Part shown: positions 8,518-17,250 of the stretch, one piece after another
Layout: every line of letters starts with the position of its first letter
Numbering within the stretch: position 1 is the first letter of the stretch
NCBI RefSeq assembly: GCF_014397785.1
Contig: NZ_VZQQ01000013.1
Span: 144,100 to 208,099 of the forward strand
DNA from: Paraburkholderia podalyriae
Lineage (GTDB): Bacteria; Pseudomonadota; Gammaproteobacteria; Burkholderiales; Burkholderiaceae
Length of the DNA: 64,000 nt
Reading direction: 5' to 3'
Notes under the pieces: generated by a model
Database searches by the model: none
Told to the model about the DNA's origin: nothing
The model's input: only the letters and a program-made list of their open reading frames with translations
Program-made: the position numbers and the translations under genes

Positions 8518-9267
8518 ATGATCACATCACTGAGCCAGCTTCTTGCCGATGCGCGTCGCCGTCGCACTACGCTCGATACGTTGTCGCCCGAGCAGCTTCC
8601 TTCCGATGCCGACGCAGCCTACGCAATCCAGCACGAGATCCTGAGCGCGTGCGGCGCGCGAATCGGTGGCTGGAAGATCGGCGCGAAATCGGCGAGCGGA
8701 CCGATCCAGGGTGCGCCATTGCCCGACACCGATCTGCGCGCGGACGGCGCGCGTCTGTCGCGCGAAGGCTTCGCGCCGCTCGGGCTCGAACTCGAAGTCG
8801 CGTTCCGTTTCGGCCGACGCTTCGAGCCGTCCGCGACGCCTTACGACGAAGACGAAGTGCTCGCGGGCATCGGCTCGATCGGCGCGACCATCGAGATCGT
8901 CGCGAGCCGCTATGCCGCGTGGCCGGCCGTCGACAAGCTCGCGCAGCTCGCGGACCTGCAAAACCACGGCGCGCTGATCGTCGGCGAATTCACGCGGTAT
9001 CGCGAGGATTTTCCGTTCGTCGCGCCATCGCTGCGGTTCGAGTTCAACGGACGCAACGTCGTCGAGACGACGCCCGCGAATCCGGCCGGCGATCCGCGGC
9101 GGCTGTTGGCGTGGCTCGTCAATCATGCGAGTGCGCGCGGCATCGAGGTGACGCCGGAGATGGTGATCACCGCGGGTTCGTACACCGGCATGTTTTTCCC
9201 GCGAGAGGCGGGTACCATGAGCGGGCATATCGAAGGCCTCGCGCCGGTTCATTGCGCGTTGTACTAA
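8518..9267 (+). CDS. 2-keto-4-pentenoate hydratase / FAH-fold protein
   Basis: This 249-aa protein resembles MhpD-type hydratases and oxaloacetate/4-oxalocrotonate decarboxylases of the FAH fold. Visible family features are IGGWKIGAKS near residue 46 and the acidic metal-ligand stretch GLELEVAF near residue 86. It starts 3 bp after the MFS stop and is followed without a gap by the dehydrogenase gene, so all three are surely one transcript. Without aromatic ring-cleavage genes nearby, a role in meta-cleavage is unlikely; it may hydrate, decarboxylate or hydrolyse a keto acid made by its neighbours. Confidence 0.8.
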   Translation: MITSLSQLLADARRRRTTLDTLSPEQLPSDADAAYAIQHEILSACGARIGGWKIGAKSASGPIQGAPLPDTDLRADGARLSREGFAPLGLELEVAFRFGRRFEPSATPYDEDEVLAGIGSIGATIEIVASRYAAWPAVDKLAQLADLQNHGALIVGEFTRYREDFPFVAPSLRFEFNGRNVVETTPANPAGDPRRLLAWLVNHASARGIEVTPEMVITAGSYTGMFFPREAGTMSGHIEGLAPVHCALY

Positions 9268-12200
9268 ATGACGAATCCCACTGCGGGCTTGCTCATCAAG
9301 CCGATCCATCTGGTTCCCTCCGCCGCGCGCGCGATAAGCCCGCTCGCGCGGCATCTGCGCAAATCGCTGCGCGGCGACGTGCTGTTCGATCTCGCCAGCC
9401 GGGGCCGCTACGCGACTGATGCGTCGATCTATCAGATCACGCCGATCGGCGTCGTGGTGCCGCGCGATCAGGACGACCTGCGCATCGCGCTCGAGATCGC
9501 CCGCAGCGAGAAAGTGCCGCTGCTCGCGCGCGGCGCGGGTACGAGCCAGTGCGGGCAGACGGTCGGCGAAGCGCTCGTGGTCGATACCAGCAAGTGGCTC
9601 AATAACATCGTCGCGTTCGATGCCGACGCGCGCACCGTGACGGTCGAGCCCGGCGTCGTGCTAGATCATCTGAACGCGTGGCTGAAGCCGCATGGACTGT
9701 GGTTTCCGGTGGATGTATCGACGGCTGCCCAGTGCACGATCGGCGGCATGGCCGGCAATAATTCGTGCGGCTCGCGCTCGATCGAATACGGCAACATGGT
9801 GCACAACGTCGACGCGATCGAAGCGATTCTTGCCGACGGCATCGAAGCGCGCTTCGCGTCGCTGCGCGAGCCGCCGCAAGGCGAGCGCTTGCAGCAGATC
9901 GTCGCGGGCGTCACGCGGATCGCGCAGCGCGAGCGTGACGAAATCGTCGCGCGCGTGCCGAAGGTGCTGCGCCGTGTCGCGGGCTACAACATCGATCTGT
10001 TCGACTGCCAGAATCCGCGCGCCTATACCGACGACGGCAGCGCGAACCTCGCGCATCTGCTGGTCGGCTCGGAAGGCACGCTCGCGTTCAGCCGGCAGAT
10101 CACGCTGAAGCTCGCGCCGCTGCCCGCGCCCAAGGCGCTTGGCGTGGTCAACTTTCCGACCTTCCGGCAGTCGATGGCGCTGACGCAGCACATCGTCAAG
10201 CTGAAGCCGGTCGCGGTCGAACTCGTCGATCGCACGATGATCGACCTGGCGTTGAGCAATCCCGCATTTCGTCCGGTGATCGAGAAAGCGCTGGTCGGCG
10301 AGCCGCAGGCGATTCTGCTCGTCGAATTCGCGGGCGAGGATCGCGACGCGCAGCTCGCGTCGCTGAAGCAACTGACCGAGTTGATGGGCGAACTGGGCTT
10401 GCCCGACGCGGTCGTCGAAATGCCGGACACGAATGCGCAGAAAGCGCTGTGGGAAGTACGCAAGGCCGGGCTCAACATCATGATGAGCATGAAGGGCGAC
10501 GGCAAACCGGTGTCCTTTATCGAAGATTGCGCGGTGCCGCTCGAACATCTGGCCGACTACACGAGTCGTCTGACCGACGTGTTTCATCGCCACGGCACCG
10601 AAGGCACATGGTACGCGCACGCGAGCGTCGGCACGCTGCACGTGCGGCCGATTCTCGACATGCGCCGCGACGGCGCCACGAAGATGCGCGCGATCGCCGA
10701 GGAAGCGGCCGCGCTCGTGCGCGAGTACAAGGGCGCGTATTCCGGCGAGCATGGCGATGGCCTGTGTCGCGGCGAATGGGTCGCGTGGCAATACGGGCCG
10801 CGGCTCAACGAGGCGTTCGGCGAAATCAAGACGCTGTTCGACCCGGACAATCGCTTCAATCCCGACAAGATCGTGCGTCCGCCGAAGATGGACGACGCGC
10901 GCAATTTCCGCTTCGCGCCGGGCTATCGCGAACAGCGCATCGAAACGGTGCTCGACTGGTCGACGTGGAACGTGAAGCGCGATCCGCTGACGGGCGAAGA
11001 AAGCGCGCCCGGCAGTGGCGACGATCTGAGCGGCGGTCTCGCGAAAGCGGTCGAGATGTGCAACAACAACGGCCACTGTCGCAAGTTCGACGCGGGCACG
11101 ATGTGCCCGAGCTATCGCGTGACGAAGGACGAACAGCATCTGACGCGCGGGCGGGCCAACACGTTGCGGCTCGCGATTTCCGGGCAGCTAGGCGAACGCG
11201 GGCTCGCGAGCGATGACGTGAAGGAAGCGCTCGACCTGTGCGTGTCGTGCAAGGGCTGCAAGCGCGATTGCCCGACCGGCGTCGATATGGCGAAGTTCAA
11301 GATCGAGGCGCGGGCGGCGCGTGCAAAGACGCACGGCGTGCGGTTGCGCGACAGGCTCGTCGCGTTCATGCCGCGCTATGCGGGCGCGGCGAGCCGCATG
11401 CCGGGACTGCTGGCGCTCGCGGACAATGTGCCGGTGCTGTCGGCGTGGTTCAAGCGTTCGGTCGGGTTCGCGACGGAGCGGAGTTTGCCGCGGTTCAAGA
11501 AGGCGTTTCTGGCCGATGCGGTGTCCGCGAAGTCTGCACGCAACGCCACACAAGCCGCCACTCTGAAAGAAGTCGTGCTGTTCGTCGACACTTTCAACAA
11601 TCACCTGGAGCCCGACAACGCGCGCGCCGCGCAACGGGTGCTTGAAGCGGCGGGCTACACGGTCCACTTCAACGCACGCCCGGGCGAGCGCCCCGTGTGT
11701 TGCGGCCGCACGTTTCTCGCGGCGGGTCTCGTCGATGAAGCGAAGCACGAAGCGCGGCGCATGCTCGATCTGTTCAGGCCGTTTGTCGAACGCGGCGTGC
11801 CGGTGGTGGGTCTGGAGCCATCCTGCCTGCTGACGTTGCGCGACGAATTCCTGCAGTACGGTTTTGGCGACGAAGCGCGGCGCCTCGCGCAGCACGCGTT
11901 TCTATTCGAGGAATTCCTCGTGCGCGAAGAACAGGCCGGACGTTTGCGGCTCAAATTGAACCCGCTGCCGATGCAGCAGGCGCTCGTGCACGGCCACTGC
12001 CATCAGAAGGCGTTCGACGCATTCACGCCGGTGCAGACCGTGCTGAAGTGGATTCCCGAATTGAAGGTATCGACGGTCGAATCATCGTGCTGCGGCATGG
12101 CCGGCAGCTTCGGCTATGAAGCGGAGCACTACGCGAGCTCGCAGGCGATGGCCGAGCTGTCGTTGCTGCCCGCGGTGCGCAAGCTCGATGCCGCCACGGT

Positions 12201-12300
12201 GATGATCGCCGACGGTACCAGCTGCCGCCACCAGATTCACGATGGCGCGGGTGTCGACGCGATCCACGTCGCGCGCGTGCTGGGGATGGCGCTGCAATGA
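9268..12300 (+). CDS. FAD-linked D-2-hydroxyacid dehydrogenase with 4Fe-4S and CCG domains (YdiJ-like)
   Basis: This 1010-aa protein has three parts. A PCMH-type FAD-binding domain (about residues 45-280) is followed by a C-terminal FAD-oxidase cap (to about 560). A ferredoxin-like region carries cysteine clusters near 597-615 and CVSCKGCKRDC near 658. A cysteine-rich CCG domain then carries CCGRTF, HGHCHQKAF and CCGMAGSFGYE. The layout and length fit E. coli YdiJ and other D-2-hydroxyglutarate/D-lactate-type dehydrogenases that pass electrons to the respiratory chain. The ATG directly follows the stop of the hydratase-like gene. It should convert a D-2-hydroxyacid to its keto acid. Confidence 0.88.
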   Translation: MTNPTAGLLIKPIHLVPSAARAISPLARHLRKSLRGDVLFDLASRGRYATDASIYQITPIGVVVPRDQDDLRIALEIARSEKVPLLARGAGTSQCGQTVGEALVVDTSKWLNNIVAFDADARTVTVEPGVVLDHLNAWLKPHGLWFPVDVSTAAQCTIGGMAGNNSCGSRSIEYGNMVHNVDAIEAILADGIEARFASLREPPQGERLQQIVAGVTRIAQRERDEIVARVPKVLRRVAGYNIDLFDCQNPRAYTDDGSANLAHLLVGSEGTLAFSRQITLKLAPLPAPKALGVVNFPTFRQSMALTQHIVKLKPVAVELVDRTMIDLALSNPAFRPVIEKALVGEPQAILLVEFAGEDRDAQLASLKQLTELMGELGLPDAVVEMPDTNAQKALWEVRKAGLNIMMSMKGDGKPVSFIEDCAVPLEHLADYTSRLTDVFHRHGTEGTWYAHASVGTLHVRPILDMRRDGATKMRAIAEEAAALVREYKGAYSGEHGDGLCRGEWVAWQYGPRLNEAFGEIKTLFDPDNRFNPDKIVRPPKMDDARNFRFAPGYREQRIETVLDWSTWNVKRDPLTGEESAPGSGDDLSGGLAKAVEMCNNNGHCRKFDAGTMCPSYRVTKDEQHLTRGRANTLRLAISGQLGERGLASDDVKEALDLCVSCKGCKRDCPTGVDMAKFKIEARAARAKTHGVRLRDRLVAFMPRYAGAASRMPGLLALADNVPVLSAWFKRSVGFATERSLPRFKKAFLADAVSAKSARNATQAATLKEVVLFVDTFNNHLEPDNARAAQRVLEAAGYTVHFNARPGERPVCCGRTFLAAGLVDEAKHEARRMLDLFRPFVERGVPVVGLEPSCLLTLRDEFLQYGFGDEARRLAQHAFLFEEFLVREEQAGRLRLKLNPLPMQQALVHGHCHQKAFDAFTPVQTVLKWIPELKVSTVESSCCGMAGSFGYEAEHYASSQAMAELSLLPAVRKLDAATVMIADGTSCRHQIHDGAGVDAIHVARVLGMALQ

Positions 12301-12325
12301 CGCGGCGCTAACGCAAGCGCGAAAC

Positions 12326-13243
12326 TCAAACGCCGATCGCTTGTCGATATGCACTCGGCGCCACCCCAACAGCCTCGCGAAACCGGTGACTAAAGTGACT
12401 CGCGTTCGCATAGCCGCATTGCCCGGCGATCTGCGCGAGCGGCAGCGTCGTCGTGCGTAGCAGCGTGCGCGCGTGATCGAGCCGTTGTCGTGCGATCCAG
12501 GCGGCGGGCGGCAGCCCAAACGACTCGCGAAACATGCGTGCAAGATGAAACTCCGACAGCGCCGCGACGCCCGACAACTCACCGAGCGTCAACGGCTGCG
12601 CGAGATGGCTGTCGATATAGTCGCGCAGGCGGCGCCGCGTCGCGGCCGAGAGCCCGCCCTTCAGCGCCACGTTCGCGCGCCGCACGCCCTGTCCGCGCAA
12701 TAGCAGGCTCAGCACTTCGTGCGCCGTCTCGTTGGTGCGCAGCAGACCATCGGGACTTGCCCACTCTTCGTTGACGAGCGACTGGCACAGACTGGCAATG
12801 CGCGGGTCCTCGAAATAAGTGCGATCGGCGAGCGTCAGTTCGCGCGGCTCGCGGTCGAGCTCCTGCACCGCGCGTCGCGTGAAGTGCTCGGGCAGGAAGT
12901 ACAGGTGCATGAAGTGCATGTGGCCGCGCACCCACCAGCGCGATTCGTGATCGCCGGGCAATGCGCACAGCCGCGACGGCGCGCCGTAGTGGCCCGGCAT
13001 TTTCTGGCGCTCGGTGCGATAACCGCCGTCCAGATAGCACGACAGCGTGTGATGGCCGGGCCGCTCGTAGACGGTCTCGGCTTCCTTCGTGTCGCGCGTC
13101 CATAGCGCGATCGCGAGTCCGTCGCCGAGCCACGCGAAGCGGTCCAGATGCGCGTTTGCGCTGGCGAGCGTGTGACAGACCGACTGCAAGCCAAAAGGCA
13201 TGCCGGCGGTGGATATCACGGGGACGGACGGACTGGGGTTCAC
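12326..13243 (-). CDS. AraC-family transcriptional regulator
   Basis: This 305-aa protein has an N-terminal cupin-like sensing region and a C-terminal double helix-turn-helix (about residues 200-300). The second HTH shows the family hallmark IAGQCGYANASHFSHRFREAVGVAPSAYR. It is convergent with the dehydrogenase gene (25 bp between stops) and divergent from an EamA permease gene across 208 bp. The exporter is its most likely target. The ligand is unknown. Confidence 0.92.
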   Translation of the reverse strand: MNPSPSVPVISTAGMPFGLQSVCHTLASANAHLDRFAWLGDGLAIALWTRDTKEAETVYERPGHHTLSCYLDGGYRTERQKMPGHYGAPSRLCALPGDHESRWWVRGHMHFMHLYFLPEHFTRRAVQELDREPRELTLADRTYFEDPRIASLCQSLVNEEWASPDGLLRTNETAHEVLSLLLRGQGVRRANVALKGGLSAATRRRLRDYIDSHLAQPLTLGELSGVAALSEFHLARMFRESFGLPPAAWIARQRLDHARTLLRTTTLPLAQIAGQCGYANASHFSHRFREAVGVAPSAYRQAIGV

Positions 13244-13339
13244 GGCGGCGCGCGGAGGTTTTTCCGGGTATAGGGTGAGGGCTGAGCGGCCAGTATACGG
13301 CGCGTCCGGTCAGCTTGCGCATCGGTGCGAAAAAGTGCG

Positions 13340-13355
13340 CAATTTTAGACAATTG
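13340..13355. promoter_or_regulatory. Short dyad in AraC/EamA divergent promoter region
   Basis: CAATT-N6-AATTG is an AT-rich dyad inside the 208-bp divergent region. Two GTGCG repeats lie just before it (about 13325-13339). It is a plausible AraC-type or promoter site, though the motif is short and could be chance. Confidence 0.3.
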
Positions 13356-13451
13356 CCGGCGGCGGAGCGGTTGCATAGTCGGGCTTTCGTCCATGCTGCG
13401 TGCCATTGCAGACCGTCATCGCAGCCCGTTATTGCAGTTTGAGGCCCGACC

Positions 13452-14354
13452 ATGAATCTCCTCCTTTATGCCGTCACCGTGCTGATCTGGGGCACCACCT
13501 GGATCGCAATCAAATGGCAACTCGGCGCGGTACCGCCGCCCGTATCGATTGCGTGGCGTTTCTGGATCGCCGCGCTGCTGATGTTCGCGCTGCTGCGCAT
13601 CATGCGCCGGCCGCTCTGGCCGCCGCGCGACGCGTGGCGTTACCTCGCCGCGCAGGGTCTCGCGCTGTTCTGCCTGAATTTCCTGTGCTTCTACTACGCC
13701 GAACAGATCGTGCCGAGCGGGCTCGTCGCGGTGGTGTTCTCGACGGCGCCGCTGCTGAACTCGATCAACGGGCGACTATTCATGGGCCGGCCGCTGCAGC
13801 CGAGCGCGATTGCGGGCGCGCTGCTCGGGCTCGTCGGCATCGTCTGTCTGTTCGTGCAGCAGATGGCCGGGCATCTCGGCGATCACACCGCGTGGCTCGG
13901 ACTTGGCGTCGCGTTTCTCGGCACGCTGTGCTTCTCGGCCGGCAACCTGCTGTCGAGCCGCATGCAGTCGATGGGCCTGCATCCGTTCGCGACGAATAGT
14001 TGGGCGATGCTGATCGGCGCGGCCATCCTGACGGTGGGTAGTCTGCTCGCCGGCTATTTGTTCGCGCTGGAAGCGTCGGCGCGCTATCTCGGCGCGCTCG
14101 CGTATCTCGCAGTGTTCGGCTCGGTGATCGCGTTTACGGCCTATCTGATGCTGGTCGGCCGCATGGGTCCTGAGCGCGCTGCCTACTGCACGGTGCTGTT
14201 TCCGATCGTCGCGCTTGCCGCGTCGACGCTGTTCGAAGGTTACCGCTGGTCCGCGCTCGCGGTGGTCGGTCTGCTGCTCGTCGTGGCTGGCAATCTGGTG
14301 GCGTTCGGTCTGATGCGACGGATTTTCGTGCGTCGCCGGCCGGCGCGAACATGA
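13452..14354 (+). CDS. EamA/DMT-superfamily permease
   Basis: This 300-aa inner-membrane protein has about ten hydrophobic helices arranged as two EamA repeats. The N-terminus, LLYAVTVLIWGTTWIAIKWQ, is typical of the RhaT/EamA (YdcZ-like) exporters of amino acids and metabolites. It is divergent from the AraC gene, which probably regulates it. No clear ribosome binding site precedes the ATG beyond a weak GAGG. The exported substrate cannot be predicted. Confidence 0.9.
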   Translation: MNLLLYAVTVLIWGTTWIAIKWQLGAVPPPVSIAWRFWIAALLMFALLRIMRRPLWPPRDAWRYLAAQGLALFCLNFLCFYYAEQIVPSGLVAVVFSTAPLLNSINGRLFMGRPLQPSAIAGALLGLVGIVCLFVQQMAGHLGDHTAWLGLGVAFLGTLCFSAGNLLSSRMQSMGLHPFATNSWAMLIGAAILTVGSLLAGYLFALEASARYLGALAYLAVFGSVIAFTAYLMLVGRMGPERAAYCTVLFPIVALAASTLFEGYRWSALAVVGLLLVVAGNLVAFGLMRRIFVRRRPART

Positions 14355-14639
14355 TGCGCCGTGTCGCTCGAGGTGAGGATTTACAGGAGCAGGAAAGCTC
14401 TGCCCGGTGAGTCTTTGCGGGAACTGGTCTTGACCGGATTCGTGACCGGACCATATCGTTGTAAACGTAATTCGATGCAAATGGAATGATTTGAATTGGC
14501 CGGCATTCAATAGCCATTTTTTCGTCAATTAATTTGCTATTTTTATATGAGAGGATAAAAGACCCACTCCGATGTGCACAGGCGAAGCGCGCCGGTCAGC
14601 CTTACCGTGCGTGCCTCGTGCCTAGCAAGGAATACCGCC
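14355..14639 (+). other. AT-rich leader before the beta-propeller gene
   Basis: No gene is seen. The stretch 14455-14565 is markedly AT-rich for this genome, with ATTTTTTCGTC and CTATTTTTATATGAGAGG. It probably holds the promoter of the secreted protein downstream and would be a natural H-NS target. No U-tailed terminator for the EamA gene was found. Confidence 0.5.
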
Positions 14640-16823
14640 GTGAAGATTTTCTCCCGCCTTGGCGTGGCCGTGGTTTTAATCCACAGCCTCGTTTCGCCGA
14701 ATGCCTCCGCGCAATCCCAATTGAATTACACCACCTCGTGGATCGGTAATAGTTTCGGATTTGGCGACGGTAAATGGATGCAGCAGGATATTCAGGCCAT
14801 TAGCGTCGGCGCTGATGGGACCGTTTATACGAATTCGCCATGGGACGAAAGCGGCAGCGAAATCGCCGCCTATCGCGCCGGCGGCAAGCTCGCGGTCGCC
14901 GGTTCGACGCACGGCTGGGGCGCGGCCGGTGGCGACGCGGTGGCCGTCAATCACACGTACCTGTATGCGGCAATGTCGATCGGCAACGAGAGCAATGCGC
15001 TGGTCGGCGCCGACTATCCGCCGGCCAACCAGACCTGGTACGGCATCACCCGACGCACGCTCGCGAATCTCGCGACCGGCGCGCCGTTTTCCGGCGGCAT
15101 CGGCAATAGCGCGAACGCGACGAAGAACAGTTTCGTCGCGGTGCAAACCGTGAAGACCGGCACCGACGCGAGCATTCGCGGCCTCGCCGCGACCGACAGC
15201 GAGCTTTACGTGGCGGACACCTACGGCAACCGCATCGTCGTGTACGACGCGCAATCGATGCAGCCGCTGCGCTCGTGGAGCGTCGCGTCGCCGGCCCGCA
15301 TCGCGATCGACACCGACTCGACGTTGTGGATCATCAGCGGCTTCGGGTCAGGCAACCTGAGCATCCAGCACTACCGCGCCGACGGCACCGCGCTCGCCGG
15401 TCCATTGGCGCTGCCCGCCAGCACCGTGCCGACCGACATCACGGTCACGCCATCCGGCCAGCTGCTGGTCGCCGACAACGGCGTTTCGCAGCAGATTCTC
15501 GTGTTCAAAAAGGGCGCGGGCGGCCAGATGCAGGCCGGTGCGTCGATCGGCACGCGCAACGGCATCTTCCACCCGGTGCGCGGCGTGCCGGGCGATACGC
15601 GCTTCAGCGGCATCACCGGCATCGGCGTCGATGCGGCCGGCAATCTGTACGTCGCGCAAAACGGCGAGGGCCCACGCGCGCCGGGCTCGGCGTCGGTCGG
15701 GCAAGGCGCGGTGCTGGAGAGCTATGTGTACGGCACACGCGTGCTCAACTGGCGGCTCTACGGCCTGACCTTCGTTGATAGCGGCGCGTTCGATCCGGCC
15801 ACGCCCGCTTCGATCTACACGGGCTCGAAGCGCTTCACGCTCGATTACAGGCAGCCGGTCGGTCACGAATGGTCGTATGCGGCATTCACGCTCGATCGCT
15901 TCGATTACCCCGACGACCCCGCGTTTCACGAGCCGCGCGGCGTGCGCGGCGAACCGATGGTGCGCAGATTCGACGGTAAGCGTTTTCTCTATACGCTCGA
16001 TTCGGGCGCGCACTATCTGAACGTCTATCGCTTCGATGCCGCGCATGGTGAGATCGCGATTCCGTCGGGAATGCTCGCGCAGAATCCGCTGCCGGGCACA
16101 TGGCCCGCCGCGCAACCGGCATACGGTGAATGGCTGTGGCGCGACAGCAATGGCAATGGCGCCGTCGACGCAAGCGAGATCAGCAGCAATCCGTCGACCG
16201 GCAGCACGGTCGGCGATGGCTTCTGGTGGGTCGACGAACCCGGCAACGTGTGGCTCGCCACGCCCTTGAGTGGCGTGCGCGAAATGCCGCTGCAAGGTCT
16301 CGACTCCGCCGGCAATCCGATCTACACGTACGCGAGCGCGAAGATGTTCGCGATGCCCGCGCCGTTTACGCGGCTCGCGCGGCTCGTCTACGTCGCGTCG
16401 ACCGACACGATGTATCTGTCCGGTTTCACCAGCGCGATTCCGTGGGACTCAACGCACTGGAAGGAAGCGGGCCCGGTGCTGGCCCGCTACGACAACTGGA
16501 GCACCGGCACGCCGACGCAGGTCTACACGATCCCGCTGCCGTGGAACACGCAAAGCGATCCGCAGACCACTACGGTCGGCGTCGCGGTGGCGGGCAACTA
16601 CATCTTCGTCGCCGAGCTGTACACCGATCGCATCGACGTCTACGACGCGCGCAACGGCACGCCGGTCGGTTACATGACGCCCGGAGCGAGCGTCGGCGGC
16701 ACGAGCGGCTGGGTCGACGTGTATCTCGGCATCAGCGCGGTGCGGCGCGATAACGGCGAGTACGTGGTGCTGGTCGAAGACGACGCGCGCGCGAAGATCC
16801 TGATGTATCGCTGGACGCCTTGA
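14640..16823 (+). CDS. Secreted NHL/SMP-30-like beta-propeller protein
   Basis: Read from the GTG at 14640 (AAGG about 10 nt upstream) this is 727 aa. The N-terminus KIFSRLGVAVVLIHSLVSPNASAQS is a clear signal peptide; a GTG at 14574 would bury it. Repeats of the type GIGVDAAGNLYVA, IRGLAATDSELYVADTYGNRIVVYD and ITVTPSGQLLVADNG are NHL/six-bladed propeller blades. Near residue 502 the sequence DSNGNGAVDASE matches an EF-hand/dockerin calcium loop. No enzyme motif was recognised. It is likely periplasmic or extracellular. The AT-rich leader and isolated position hint at acquisition by transfer. Confidence 0.75.
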   Translation: MKIFSRLGVAVVLIHSLVSPNASAQSQLNYTTSWIGNSFGFGDGKWMQQDIQAISVGADGTVYTNSPWDESGSEIAAYRAGGKLAVAGSTHGWGAAGGDAVAVNHTYLYAAMSIGNESNALVGADYPPANQTWYGITRRTLANLATGAPFSGGIGNSANATKNSFVAVQTVKTGTDASIRGLAATDSELYVADTYGNRIVVYDAQSMQPLRSWSVASPARIAIDTDSTLWIISGFGSGNLSIQHYRADGTALAGPLALPASTVPTDITVTPSGQLLVADNGVSQQILVFKKGAGGQMQAGASIGTRNGIFHPVRGVPGDTRFSGITGIGVDAAGNLYVAQNGEGPRAPGSASVGQGAVLESYVYGTRVLNWRLYGLTFVDSGAFDPATPASIYTGSKRFTLDYRQPVGHEWSYAAFTLDRFDYPDDPAFHEPRGVRGEPMVRRFDGKRFLYTLDSGAHYLNVYRFDAAHGEIAIPSGMLAQNPLPGTWPAAQPAYGEWLWRDSNGNGAVDASEISSNPSTGSTVGDGFWWVDEPGNVWLATPLSGVREMPLQGLDSAGNPIYTYASAKMFAMPAPFTRLARLVYVASTDTMYLSGFTSAIPWDSTHWKEAGPVLARYDNWSTGTPTQVYTIPLPWNTQSDPQTTTVGVAVAGNYIFVAELYTDRIDVYDARNGTPVGYMTPGASVGGTSGWVDVYLGISAVRRDNGEYVVLVEDDARAKILMYRWTP

Positions 16824-16916
16824 CGTGGATCGCTGTCGCGCCGAACACGAATAGACGGCGGCGCATGATCGGTATATAACAACTTTACCGGTCATTCAAT
16901 GGAGCGATGTTCGACC

Positions 16917-17174
16917 ATGACGCAAGACGTTTCTCCCAAGCCGCCCTCTGACGATCGTCCCGAGATCGAGCAGCTCGACGCGGCGCTCAGTCACGTCGAT
17001 CAGCAGATGTCGTCGGGCGGCATTGCGTCGGGCGCGGCGAAAGGCATTGTGTACAGTCTGATCGAAACGCTCGGCGCGCTGGTCGGCGATCCCGATCTGC
17101 CGGAGCACGCGCGTTCGGGTTACGAAGGATTGCTGGAGGCCGCGCGCGAGTTGCGTGCGAAGTTGGACCGCTGA
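16917..17174 (+). CDS. Small hypothetical acidic protein
   Basis: This 85-aa soluble protein has no membrane segment and no family I recognise. It is rich in helix formers, with an acidic N-terminal half (DDRPEIEQLDAALSHVDQQM) and a C-terminal LLEAARELRAKLDR helix, so a small coiled protein is likely. The ATG at 16917 is preceded by GGAG 12 nt upstream; a start at 16899 would overlap that GGAG. It stands alone between the propeller gene and the convergent reductase fusion. Confidence 0.6.
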   Translation: MTQDVSPKPPSDDRPEIEQLDAALSHVDQQMSSGGIASGAAKGIVYSLIETLGALVGDPDLPEHARSGYEGLLEAARELRAKLDR

Positions 17175-17250
17175 GCGGTGCGCTGGGTGGAGCGCTGAAG
17201 CCGCGGTCCGCGTTGCATTGAAGACGATGCACTCAAGACCGCAGTGAGGC

